DNA from: a virus | DNA length: 27,394 bases | Direction: 5' to 3' (one strand) | Virus record (IMG/VR): IMGVR_UViG_3300046522_000372 | Span: 1-27,394 of that record | Shown: piece after piece, positions 20,349 to 27,394 of the stretch | Layout: each line of letters starts with the position of its first letter | Position numbering within the stretch: the stretch's first letter is position 1 | Made by a program: the position numbers and the translations under genes | The notes under the pieces: model-generated | The model's input: only the letters and a program-made list of their open reading frames with translations | Databases searched by the model: none | What the model was told of the DNA's origin: nothing

Positions 20349-20639
20349 ATGCCGAGCAGGCTCGGCGGCCTCGCGCCCAAGGTGAGCGCCATGCCGAAGG
20401 TGGCTGAGAGCTTCTATCAGTCGACCGAGTGGCGAAGGCTGATCGCGTCAATCAAGCGCGAGCGCGGCAATTGGTGCGAGCGGTGCGGTTCGACCGTGCG
20501 AGTGATCGGCGATCACATCGTTGAGCGGAAGGATGGCGGCGCCGACCTCGACCCATCGAACGTCGAGCTGCTCTGCGCGAAGCACCACGCGACCAAGACG
20601 GCAGCGGCCCGGGCACGTCGGGCAAGGGGGGGTGGGTAA
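20349..20639 (+). CDS. HNH endonuclease
   Basis: A 96-residue phage HNH nuclease. The zinc site is Cys43-x-x-Cys46 with Cys76 and a His at 79/80. The HNH core is Asp55-His56 in VIGDHIVERKDGGADLDPSN, Asn71 in SNVELLC and the final His in KHHATKT. The N-terminal SFYQSTEWRRLIASIK segment is typical of phage HNH proteins found beside terminases, where they support DNA packaging and cos cleavage in HK97-like phages. The start at 20349 was preferred over 20322, which adds 9 unusual residues. It is the first gene of the packaging module. Confidence 0.88.
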   Translation: MPSRLGGLAPKVSAMPKVAESFYQSTEWRRLIASIKRERGNWCERCGSTVRVIGDHIVERKDGGADLDPSNVELLCAKHHATKTAAARARRARGGG

Positions 20640-20697
20640 AAGTCTGGGGGGACGCGGCGCTCTACACCGTCTCCCCCGCCATTCGGAGATTTTTTTC

Positions 20698-21177
20698 TTG
20701 GCTGATGGTTATTTGGACGGTGTTGTCGATCTGTTCGGCGACCCGGTGCCAGCATCGCGGGGCAAGAAAGGTCGGCCGCCTCATTTGCCAACGGCGGAAA
20801 ACCGCCGGTTCGTGCAGGTCGCGTTGGCCTGCGGCCGGATTGAGGAAGATATCGCCAAGGCGCTGCGCATCACTCAGCGCACCCTGAACAAGCATTATTT
20901 TCATGAGCTGTCGGGCAAGGCCTCGGCGCGGATGCGGCTCGAAATGAAGAACATGACCGCAATGGTCGAGCAGGTGGAGAAGGGCAACGTGTCGGCGATG
21001 TCCCTGCTCGCGAAGCGGCTCGACAAGATCGAGCAGAGGGACCTGGCTCGCCGTGTCGCCGATCCGCGCCAGGCGCCGCCGGCCGCGAGAAAGGGAAAGA
21101 AGGAACTGAAGCGCGAAGCGGCGGGCGAGGTTGGCGGCATATACGCGCCACGTCCCTCGCCCGGCGTGCTCAACTGA
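20698..21177 (+). CDS. Small terminase subunit candidate
   Basis: A 159-residue protein directly upstream of the large terminase. An HTH-bearing N-terminal domain reads ENRRFVQVALACGRIEEDIA followed by KALRITQRTLNKHYFHEL. A helical oligomerisation segment (MRLEMKNMTAMVEQVEKGNV) and a basic tail follow. This layout (HTH, coiled oligomer core, C-terminal tail) and the location suggest TerS, which recognises packaging DNA. Similar proteins are often labelled only as HTH proteins, so the call is tentative. The start is TTG at 20698, with CGGAG 9-10 nt upstream; the longer frame from 20521 overlaps the HNH gene. Confidence 0.7.
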   Translation: MADGYLDGVVDLFGDPVPASRGKKGRPPHLPTAENRRFVQVALACGRIEEDIAKALRITQRTLNKHYFHELSGKASARMRLEMKNMTAMVEQVEKGNVSAMSLLAKRLDKIEQRDLARRVADPRQAPPAARKGKKELKREAAGEVGGIYAPRPSPGVLN

Positions 21178-21192
21178 TCTCAGCGATCGGCG

Positions 21193-22914
21193 ATGCTAAC
21201 CTGGTCGACCGCCTGCCCGGATTGGGAAGAGCGGATCGTCGAGGGTCATTCGCTGATCCCGTTCGCCCCTCTCTTCCCGGACGAGGCGGATCGCGCGTTG
21301 GCGGTGTTCAAATCGCTGGTGATGATCGACGTCCCGAACCAGCCGAGGTTCGGCGAGGCGTGCGACGAATGGGTGTTCGACTTCGTCGCCGCGATCTTCG
21401 GGTCGTACGACGCGTCCAACTCGCGGCAGCTGATCAACGAGTTCTTCCTGCTGATCAGCAAGAAGAACGCCAAGTCGACGATCGCGGCCGGCATCATGCT
21501 GACCGCGCTGATCCTCAATTGGCGCGATTATAACGAGCTGCTGATCCTGGCGCCGACGATCGAAGTCGCGAACAACAGCTTCGGACCCGCTGCCGGCATG
21601 GTCCGCGCCAGTGCCGATCTGAGCGACCTGCTGCACGTGATCGAGCACCAGCGCACGATCAAGCATCTGGTCTCCAATGCCGAGCTGAAGATTGTCGCGG
21701 CCGACAGCGACACCGCGGCGGGCAAGAAGGCCGGGTTCATCCTGGTCGAGGAACTGTGGTTGTTCGGCAAGAAGCCGCGGGCGGCGGCAATGTTGCGCGA
21801 GGCGCTGGGCGGCCTGGCCGCTCGGCCAGAGGGGTTCGCGGCATTCATCACGACGCACTCGGATGAGCCGCCAGCCGGCGTGTTCAAGGACCGGCTGGAA
21901 TATTATCGCGACGTCCGCGACGGCATCATCGTCGACAATGCCAGCCTGGGCGTCCTGTACGAGTGGCCGGGGAAGATGCTCGAGGCCGAAGCCTATCTCG
22001 ACCCGGCCAACTTCGGCATCACGAACCCGAACCTCGGGCGATCGGTCAGCCGCGAATGGCTGGTGGCCGAGCTGGCCAAGGTCATGCGCGGCGAGGGCGA
22101 AGGAAAACAGATATTCCTCGCCAAGCATCTCAACGTCGAGATCGGCCTGAGGCTGCGGCGCGACCGCTGGCGCGGGGCCGATTATTGGGAAGGCGCGGCC
22201 GACAAGACGCTGACGTTCGAGACGTTGCTCGAGCGCTGCGATGTCGTGGTGGCGGCAGGAGACGGCGGCGGCCTGGACGATCTGTTCGGCTTCTGCGCGC
22301 TCGGCCGCGAGCGGGCGACGAAGCGCTGGCTCTACTGGTCGCATGCATGGGTGCATCGTTCGGTGCTGTTGCTCCGCAAGGATATCGCGCCCGCGCTGGA
22401 AGGGTTCGCGAAGGACGGCGACCTGACGATCTGTGAGGACATCGGCGAGGATATCATCGGCTTCGTCGGCTATTGCGAGAGGATCCGCGCGGCCGGGCTG
22501 TTCCCGGAGATGGGAGCGATCGGCCTCGACCCGGCGCAGGTCGCAATGCTGGTCGATGCATTGGCCGATGCGGACTTCACGATCGCCCAGCTGGGCACGC
22601 CGGGGGAGGTCGTATCGATCTCGCAAGGCGCGGTGAACATGCTGTCCGCGATCAAGGGATTGGAGCGAAAGCTCGCCGAAGGCAGCGCGGTCCATGCGGG
22701 ATCGCCGCTGATGGATTTCTGTGTCGGCAACGCCAAGGCCGAATTGCGAGGGAACGCCGTGATCATCACCAAGGCTCAGACCGGGTCGGCCAAGATCGAT
22801 CCGCTGATCGCCGCGTTCTGCGCCACAAAACTGATGGAACGTAACCCGGAAGCTGGTGGGGGAGGGCCTTCCGTCTATGAAGTGATGGCGCAGAGGGCGG
22901 CAGAGGCAGCATGA
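21193..22914 (+). CDS. Terminase large subunit
   Basis: A 573-residue HK97-type (Terminase_1) packaging motor. The ATPase domain has a Walker A-like [10 protein letters not shown] (87-96) preceded by NEFFLL, the adenine-related [10 protein letters not shown] (117-126), and Walker B FILVEE (182-187). The C-terminal RNase H-like nuclease domain begins near [13 protein letters not shown], with a catalytic Asp at about 357, and has further acidic residues in ICEDIGED and MGAIGLDP. It translocates DNA into proheads through the portal and cuts it. The stop overlaps the portal ATG as ATGA. A 594-codon minus-strand frame across it is an overprint. Confidence 0.95.
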   Translation: MLTWSTACPDWEERIVEGHSLIPFAPLFPDEADRALAVFKSLVMIDVPNQPRFGEACDEWVFDFVAAIFGSYDASNSRQLINEFFLLISKKNAKSTIAAGIMLTALILNWRDYNELLILAPTIEVANNSFGPAAGMVRASADLSDLLHVIEHQRTIKHLVSNAELKIVAADSDTAAGKKAGFILVEELWLFGKKPRAAAMLREALGGLAARPEGFAAFITTHSDEPPAGVFKDRLEYYRDVRDGIIVDNASLGVLYEWPGKMLEAEAYLDPANFGITNPNLGRSVSREWLVAELAKVMRGEGEGKQIFLAKHLNVEIGLRLRRDRWRGADYWEGAADKTLTFETLLERCDVVVAAGDGGGLDDLFGFCALGRERATKRWLYWSHAWVHRSVLLLRKDIAPALEGFAKDGDLTICEDIGEDIIGFVGYCERIRAAGLFPEMGAIGLDPAQVAMLVDALADADFTIAQLGTPGEVVSISQGAVNMLSAIKGLERKLAEGSAVHAGSPLMDFCVGNAKAELRGNAVIITKAQTGSAKIDPLIAAFCATKLMERNPEAGGGGPSVYEVMAQRAAEAA

Positions 22915-24179
22915 CAGAGGCATGGACTTTCCGCCGCGCCTGGCGCGCGATGGCGCGCGCCATAATGCCGGAACCGACAATTACGTCGAGCCGCATCCGA
23001 ACTGGTGGTCGGACGCCCGCCGGCGTCTTCGTGACGCCGGACACAGCCCTCAAGAACGCGGTCGTATGGGCATGCGTTCAATACCTCACGAAGACCGTGG
23101 CTCATTTGCCGTGGAACGTCCTGACAGACACCGCGCAGGGTGCCGTTCGTGCGAAAACCAATCCGGTGGATTGGCTATTGGGTTCGCGGCCGTGCCCCGA
23201 CATGGGGTCGTTTAACTGGCGCCAGACGATGCTCGGCAATGCTCTTCTGTGGGGCAACGCCTATGCTGAGATCGAACGCGACAATCGGGGCGCTGCCTAC
23301 GCCTTGTGGCCGATCCACCCGCAGCGGGTGGTCGTTCGGCGCGGTGAGGACGGCCTGCTCGAGTACGAAGTCTGGAATAGCGGCGGGAACGCCACCTTGC
23401 CGGCATCGGACGTGTTCCATCTGCGGGGTTTTGGCGATGGGCCGGTGGGCTTCAACGTCATCGAATACGCGGCGGGGTCGATCGGCTGGGCGCAGGCGAC
23501 GGAGATTTTCGGCGCGACCTATTTCGGACAGGGCGCCAATCCGAGCGCGGTAGTTGAGACAGGTGGAAAGTCCCTCTCACCCGAAGGGATGGAGCTGCTG
23601 CGCAGCGCATTCAACAAACTCTATTCCGGCCCGAAGGGCGACAAGACCGTCTTTCTCGACAATGGCTATACCTACAAGCAGGTGTCCACCAACCCGAACG
23701 ACGCTCAGTTCATTGAGACCCGCCAGCACCAGGTTGATGAGATTTGCCGCTGGTTCGGCGTACCGCCCCACAAGGTGATGCACCTGCTCCGCGCGACCTT
23801 TTCGAACATCGAACACCAGTCGATCGAAGTGGTGGTCGACAGTATCACCCCTTGGGTAAAGGCATTCGAAGAGGAAGCGAATTACAAGCTCTTCGGCGCC
23901 AATCGCCAGAACTACTATACTAAGATCGATCTTCGCGGACTTTTGCGCGGGGACAACATCAGTCGCGCACAATTCTACAAGTCGATGTTCGAACTTGGCT
24001 TGCCGCTCAACCGCATTCTGGCGCTCGAAGACGAGAACGGGATTGGTCCGCAGGGCGACGTCTCGTTTGTTTCGAACAACGTCCAAACCCTCGACCGCGC
24101 GATCGCGGCGACAGATCCAGTGCCTGGCATAGATCTGACCGACCCGGCCGCGATCGCGGCGTCGTTCAGGATCAATTGA
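22911..24179 (+). CDS. HK97-family portal protein
   Basis: A 422-residue portal protein, the dodecameric ring at the capsid vertex through which DNA is packaged. Family landmarks are [20 protein letters not shown] near residue 50, [13 protein letters not shown] (about 113-125), the crown/wing region [33 protein letters not shown] (about 282-301) and the C-terminal [16 protein letters not shown]. The length is normal for the family. It is coupled to the terminase by ATGA and followed 9 bp later by the protease gene. Confidence 0.95.
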   Translation: MTEAWTFRRAWRAMARAIMPEPTITSSRIRTGGRTPAGVFVTPDTALKNAVVWACVQYLTKTVAHLPWNVLTDTAQGAVRAKTNPVDWLLGSRPCPDMGSFNWRQTMLGNALLWGNAYAEIERDNRGAAYALWPIHPQRVVVRRGEDGLLEYEVWNSGGNATLPASDVFHLRGFGDGPVGFNVIEYAAGSIGWAQATEIFGATYFGQGANPSAVVETGGKSLSPEGMELLRSAFNKLYSGPKGDKTVFLDNGYTYKQVSTNPNDAQFIETRQHQVDEICRWFGVPPHKVMHLLRATFSNIEHQSIEVVVDSITPWVKAFEEEANYKLFGANRQNYYTKIDLRGLLRGDNISRAQFYKSMFELGLPLNRILALEDENGIGPQGDVSFVSNNVQTLDRAIAATDPVPGIDLTDPAAIAASFRIN

Positions 24180-24188
24180 GGAAGAGAC

Positions 24189-24956
24189 ATGGGCAACGGC
24201 TATTCGATCCGCGCCAAAGGCAATGCCTTGGCCGAAATCTACATCTATGAGGACGTTGGCGAAGGCTGGTTCGGCGGGGTCTCGGCGAAACAGTTCTCTG
24301 CCGACCTTAAGGCCCTGGGCTCGGTCTCCACCATCGACGTGCGGATCAACAGCTATGGCGGTGAAGTGTTCGATGGCTTGGCGATCTATCGTCAGCTGGT
24401 CGAGCATCCGGCGAAAATCGTCGTGCATATCGATGGCGTCGCCGCTTCGATCGCGTCCGTCATCGCGATGGCGGGCGACGAAATCAGGATTGCCGAAGCC
24501 GGGTTCGTCATGATCCATCCGGCGCAGGGCGGAGTGCTGGGCTGTGCCAGCGACATGCGCGACATGGCGGACCTGTTGGACAAGATCACGGCGTCGATCG
24601 TCGATGTCTATCAGAAGCGCACCGGAGCCTCGGCCGATGATATCGCGGGCTGGGTGGCGGCAGATACCTGGTTCACCGGCCGTGAGGCGCTCGACGCCGG
24701 ATTTGCGGACGTCATTGACGAGAATATGCTCCTGGCCGCGCATACCGATGTTGCCGCGCACAAGGACAAGTTCAGCGCGGATCAACTCGCCGCAGCGAGC
24801 AATCGCAAAGCCCTTCGTCCGGCCGCCCAGGAACTGGTCGCGTTGGGCGATGCGGCGAGGTTGCTGACCGATGCGACACCGCAGATCGGGCCGAAGCACG
24901 CCGCGGCGATGTCGGCGGTCAAACGTATGCAAGCGCGACTTACCCTCGCGCGCTAA
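24189..24956 (+). CDS. ClpP-family prohead protease
   Basis: A 255-residue S14-type head maturation protease. The catalytic triad can be placed at Ser87 in DGVAASIASVIAMAGD, His110 in FVMIHPAQGG and Asp159 in VAADTWFTG. INSYGGEVFDGLAIY (54-68) is the typical oxyanion/strand region. The C-terminal ~60 residues are Ala-rich and may guide the protease into the prohead. It should process the N-terminal delta domain of the capsid protein encoded next. GAGGAAGAG lies just before the ATG. An intrinsic terminator follows 51 bp after the stop. Confidence 0.93.
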   Translation: MGNGYSIRAKGNALAEIYIYEDVGEGWFGGVSAKQFSADLKALGSVSTIDVRINSYGGEVFDGLAIYRQLVEHPAKIVVHIDGVAASIASVIAMAGDEIRIAEAGFVMIHPAQGGVLGCASDMRDMADLLDKITASIVDVYQKRTGASADDIAGWVAADTWFTGREALDAGFADVIDENMLLAAHTDVAAHKDKFSADQLAAASNRKALRPAAQELVALGDAARLLTDATPQIGPKHAAAMSAVKRMQARLTLAR

Positions 24957-25007
24957 CCTACCTCTGACGGCAACAAGCCGCCCGAGTAATGCGCCACGGC
25001 GCACCAC

Positions 25008-25033
25008 AAACCCGCCCATTGGCGGGTTTTTTT
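25008..25033 (+). terminator. Intrinsic terminator/attenuator before capsid gene
   Basis: A 9-bp stem AAACCCGCC / GGCGGGTTT with a 4-nt loop is followed by an unbroken T run to 25033. It sits in the 92-bp gap between protease and capsid genes, so it likely partly reduces or separates transcription of the two, leaving the capsid to be made at its own level. Confidence 0.85.
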
Positions 25034-25048
25034 GATGGAGACTGCAAG

Positions 25049-26527
25049 ATGACGCGCATCCTGAGCGTGCCGAGCAGCGTCGTGGCCGTTCTGGCTCTCG
25101 GCATGTCGGCGATTGGTTTTGTCTGTGCCGATGCCGATCCGGTGATCGCGGCGCATCGCGACCGCCAAACCGAGTTGATGAACAGCTCGCAGGGCATCCT
25201 TGCCCGCGCCGAGGCCGAAAGCCGTGACCTGACCACGGCGGAGCAGACCGAGATCGAGGGTCTGACGACGGAGTTCGAAGATCTGGAGCGCCAAATCACG
25301 ATCCGCGATCGTGTGTCGACGCAGAACCAGATTCTGAATGCTCCCCGCGGCCGCGTAACCGACCCGGATCCGATCGAGGGTGTCGATCCTGCCGCGGATC
25401 CGGCAATTCGTCCCGCGGCGGCGGCGGCGACCGTGGCGCCGCGCGCTGCCGGCCGGACGCCAGCTGCTCCGCGCGCAACGCCCGGTGGTAACGGCGGCTT
25501 CCGCAATATGGGCGACTTCGCCTTTTCGGTGCGGAACGCTTCGATGCGGCAGGGCGGTGACCTCGACCCGCGCCTGCGCAACGCCGCGACGACCTATGGC
25601 AATGAGGGCACGGGCGCCGACGGCGGCTTCGCCGTCCCGCCCGACTTCCGCTCCGACATCATGTCGCGCGTGTTTGGCGAGGACAGCCTGATCGCGCGGA
25701 CCGATCGCATGCAGTCGTCGAGCAATACGCTGACGCTGCCGATCGACATGACCACGCCATGGCAGACCAGCGGCGGTATCCAGGCGTACTGGACGGCCGA
25801 GGGCGCGACCAAGACGCAGAGCAAGCCGGCGCTCGAGGAGGTGACCACCAAACTCCACACCCTCGCCACGCTCGTGCCCGTTACCGAGGAACTGCTCGAG
25901 GACGCGCCGGCGATGGATTCCTACCTGCGCCGCAAGGTGCCGGAGAAGATGGACTTCACCATCAGCCACGCGATCGTGTGGGGGAACGGCGTCGGTAAGC
26001 CGCTCGGCTTCATGAATTCGCCCGCACTGGTGACGGTCGCGGCCGAAGGCGCCCAAACGACCGACACGGTCAATGCGACCAACCTGATGAAGATGTGGGG
26101 CCGCATGCCGGTGCAATCGCGTCGCACCGCGGTGTGGCTGATGCACCCTGACGTCGAGGCAACGCTGCCGGGCATGTTGCTCGGCACCATCCCGATCTAC
26201 ATGCCGCCTGGCGGCCTGTCGGGTTCGCCTTACGGCACTCTGTTCGGTCGCCCGGTCATTCCGCACCAGGTCGCCGAAACGATCGGCGATCTCGGCGACG
26301 TCATGCTGGTCGATCTGGCCAACTACATGACCGTGACCAAGACTGGCGGCGGTCGAGACTCGAACGGCATGAAGACCGATGTGTCGATCCACCTGTGGTT
26401 CGACCAGGACATGACGGCGTATCGCTTCACCATGCGTATCGCCGGGCAGCCCTGGTGGTCGGCTGCCGTGTCGCAGCGCGACGGCACGAATACCCAGTCG
26501 CCCTTCATCACCCTGGCCTCGCGCTGA
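25049..26527 (+). CDS. HK97-fold major capsid protein precursor
   Basis: A 492-residue major capsid precursor. A delta/scaffold domain (about 31-95) is a helical coil (DPVIAAHRDRQTELMNSS, then ILARAEAESRDLTTAEQTEI). A Pro/Ala-rich linker (100-150) leads to the capsid body from about 190 (DGGFAVPPDFRSDIM), with LPIDMTTPWQTSGG, the E-loop region, and VPVTEELLEDAPAMDSYL and FTISHAIVWGNGVGKPLGFM typical of the family. The delta domain is probably removed by the ClpP-type protease. Unusually, residues 9-26 are strongly hydrophobic (SSVVAVLALGMSAIGFVC), like a signal peptide. GGAG 8 nt before ATG 25049 supports this start. Confidence 0.94.
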   Translation: MTRILSVPSSVVAVLALGMSAIGFVCADADPVIAAHRDRQTELMNSSQGILARAEAESRDLTTAEQTEIEGLTTEFEDLERQITIRDRVSTQNQILNAPRGRVTDPDPIEGVDPAADPAIRPAAAAATVAPRAAGRTPAAPRATPGGNGGFRNMGDFAFSVRNASMRQGGDLDPRLRNAATTYGNEGTGADGGFAVPPDFRSDIMSRVFGEDSLIARTDRMQSSSNTLTLPIDMTTPWQTSGGIQAYWTAEGATKTQSKPALEEVTTKLHTLATLVPVTEELLEDAPAMDSYLRRKVPEKMDFTISHAIVWGNGVGKPLGFMNSPALVTVAAEGAQTTDTVNATNLMKMWGRMPVQSRRTAVWLMHPDVEATLPGMLLGTIPIYMPPGGLSGSPYGTLFGRPVIPHQVAETIGDLGDVMLVDLANYMTVTKTGGGRDSNGMKTDVSIHLWFDQDMTAYRFTMRIAGQPWWSAAVSQRDGTNTQSPFITLASR

Positions 26528-26534
26528 GGCCCAT

Positions 26535-26556
26535 GGGCCGCGCTTCGGTGCGGCCC
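26535..26556 (+). terminator. Hairpin after capsid gene
   Basis: A 7-bp stem GGGCCGC / GCGGCCC with an 8-nt loop and only a short TTA after it, lying 8 bp past the capsid stop. It could be a weak terminator or a 3'-end stabiliser of the capsid message. Confidence 0.5.
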
Positions 26557-26591
26557 TTACCCTTCCTCCGGGTTCGGAAAGGAACCAGACG

Positions 26592-27074
26592 ATGAATCTC
26601 AATGCAGCCTTGGCCGAGCAGGTGAAGCCTGTTCTCGGCCTGCTTGGCACCGTGCCGTCGACCTCTACGCCGGCCTATGTCTCGCTGAAGAACTACGAGC
26701 GCATCGCGATCGTGATCCTCGTCAAGAACGCCACGACCGTCACCGGTTCGGCGATCACCCTCAAGCAGGCGACCTCGATCGCGGCGGCTGGAGAAAAGGC
26801 GCTCGCTTTCACGGTGGCCAAGCGCAATATCGACCTCGGCGCCGGGGACACGCTGGCCGATTTCACCGTCGCGTCGAACACTTTCACGACCGACAGCACC
26901 AACTCCAAGAACCTGATGTACGTCATCGACGTCAAGGCCGAGGACTTGGACGTGAACGGCGGGTTCGACTGCATCCGTGCCGGCACCGGTGACGCCACGG
27001 CCGCGACGGTCACGGTCCTGTACATGCTTTATGGGGCGAAGTTCAGCACGCAGCCGTCGGCAGTCGTCGACTGA
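26592..27074 (+). CDS. Head-associated structural protein (putative)
   Basis: A 160-residue, mainly beta protein placed directly after the capsid gene, where decoration or head-stabilisation proteins often lie. Alternating strands (YERIAIVILVKNATTVTGSA, AITLKQATSI) and Thr/Ala-rich segments (TVASNTFTTDSTNSKNLMYV, DATAATVTVLYMLYG) fit a structural phage protein. I recognise the general type (phage proteins with ITLKQA and AGTGDA strands) but not a named family. GGAAAGGAA precedes the ATG. Confidence 0.75.
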   Translation: MNLNAALAEQVKPVLGLLGTVPSTSTPAYVSLKNYERIAIVILVKNATTVTGSAITLKQATSIAAAGEKALAFTVAKRNIDLGAGDTLADFTVASNTFTTDSTNSKNLMYVIDVKAEDLDVNGGFDCIRAGTGDATAATVTVLYMLYGAKFSTQPSAVVD

Positions 27075-27078
27075 TCGG

Positions 27079-27101
27079 TCGGGGCGGGTCGTCCGCCCCG
27101 A
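27079..27101 (+). terminator. Hairpin after head-protein gene
   Basis: A 9-bp stem TCGGGGCGG / CCGCCCCGA with a 5-nt loop GTCGT, followed by TTGTCTCTCT. It resembles a weak intrinsic terminator and is the third such element in the head module. Confidence 0.55.
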
Positions 27102-27122
27102 TTGTCTCTCTGGAGAGCCATC

Positions 27123-27394
27123 ATGAAGCGCATTAAATTCCTGCGTACCGAGCAATTTGAAAGCGAAGGCCGGAACAAAGGCCCGATCTTTGAAGAAGGT
27201 TCGGTCCACGAGCTGGACGACGCCTTCGCCGATCGCTGGTTGCGCCGCGATGTCGCGGTTGACATCACCGACGGCGATATCGACGCTGCCGACAAGGCCG
27301 CTGCCGACAAGGCCGCTGCCGACAAGGCCGCTGCCGACAAGGCCGCTGCCGACAAGGCCGCTGCCGACAAGGCCGCTGCCGACAAGGCCGCTGC
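27123..27394 (+). CDS. Head-module protein with AADKA repeats, 3' truncated
   Basis: A reading frame open to the window end (90 complete codons visible). The N-terminal ~54 residues form a small domain (MKRIKFLRTEQFESEGRNKG, then PIFEEGSVHELDDAFADRWLRRDVAVDI) like the short phage proteins that follow capsid genes, with the pattern of an initial strand, Glu-Gly turn, helix and W-[LV]-x-R. After DGDID it enters tandem AADKA pentapeptides. TGGAGAG lies 6 nt before the ATG. A minus-strand frame here is a by-product of the repeats. The full length and function are not visible. Confidence 0.72.
   Translation, partial: MKRIKFLRTEQFESEGRNKGPIFEEGSVHELDDAFADRWLRRDVAVDITDGDIDAADKAAADKAAADKAAADKAAADKAAADKAAADKAA
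27285..27394 (+). repeat. 15-bp tandem repeat GCTGCCGACAAGGCC
   Basis: Seven identical complete copies plus the first five bases of an eighth reach the window edge. Copies are in frame and encode AADKA. No base differs among copies, which indicates recent expansion or active homogenisation. The true copy number is unknown because the window ends inside the array. Confidence 0.97.

Larger units (their letters stand above)
2139..27394. mobile_element. Prophage, left part (HK97-type tailed phage)
   Basis: The segment runs from tRNA-adjacent integrase through divergent repressor and Cro-like genes, an early replication operon with primase-helicase, and then HNH, terminase, portal, ClpP protease and major capsid genes. 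The gene order and two-direction layout are those of a lambda-like siphophage prophage. Apart from the poly-G frameshift at 10379-10389 all recognised genes are intact, so the visible half could be functional. The right end is cut by the window. Confidence 0.95.

Noticed and set aside
21196-22980. Minus-strand open frame of 594 codons
   Set aside because: Opposite the large terminase gene; same GC-bias artefact with no family motifs.
24953-26650. Minus-strand open frame of 565 codons
   Set aside because: Opposite the capsid gene and crossing its terminator; no domain features.
27029-27385. Minus-strand frame repeating SAAAL
   Set aside because: Produced by reading the AADKA-coding repeat backwards; it lies across the hairpin at 27079.

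Overview
The window looks like a GC-rich alphaproteobacterial chromosome, most likely a sphingomonad. The call rests on a CpdR-type single-domain receiver beside a tRNA-Val gene, GC-rich codon use and the general look of the proteins; no rRNA or other definitive marker is present. Positions 1-2138 are host: an intrinsic terminator from a transcript that starts outside the window, a leftward pair (N-formylglutamate amidohydrolase-like and SRPBCC/AHSA1 proteins), rightward cpdR, and tRNA-Val(GAC). From about 2139 to the window end the sequence is the left part of an integrated siphovirus-like (HK97-fold) prophage, inserted at the 3' end of the tRNA. Its right end lies outside the window.

Left arm (2164-6926, minus strand): one leftward operon ending in a tyrosine integrase. 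Almost every gene junction is a 4-nt start/stop overlap. It encodes small accessory proteins: a zinc-finger protein, a DUF4326 protein, a protein with a remarkable Ala/Asp/Tyr-only tail, a 40-residue ORF and a tail-anchored-looking membrane protein. It starts at a promoter (6953-6981) embedded in an inverted-repeat operator.

Switch region (6927-9072): an S24-peptidase CI/LexA-like repressor reads left, and a small HTH (Cro-like) protein followed by a CII-like protein read right. A secreted-family protein of host type (7063-7443) sits between the left promoter and the repressor. The operator core (consensus GAGCRATWGCGCATT) occurs as an inverted pair at the left promoter and as a direct pair 30 bp apart between the repressor and the Cro-like gene.

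Right early operon (8289-20117): tightly coupled small regulators and hypothetical proteins, a gene broken by an 11-G tract, a cupin-like protein and a second DUF4326 protein. These are followed by a helicase-DNA methyltransferase fusion, a 64-aa protein and a DndC/PAPS-reductase-like PP-loop ATPase, which together form a candidate DNA-modification module. A small Cys-rich protein and a 1032-aa primase-polymerase/SF3 helicase come next. A cluster of GGAAGG motifs with a 16-bp palindrome follows the primase and is a candidate replication or regulatory locus, and a DUF6362-like protein closes the block.

Packaging and head module (20349-end): HNH endonuclease, small-terminase candidate, large terminase, HK97 portal, ClpP-family prohead protease, major capsid protein with an unusual hydrophobic N-terminus, a head-associated protein, and a truncated ORF ending in AADKA pentapeptide repeats. 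Hairpins lie after the protease, capsid and head-protein genes. The rest of the head and tail genes, lysis genes and attR are outside the window.
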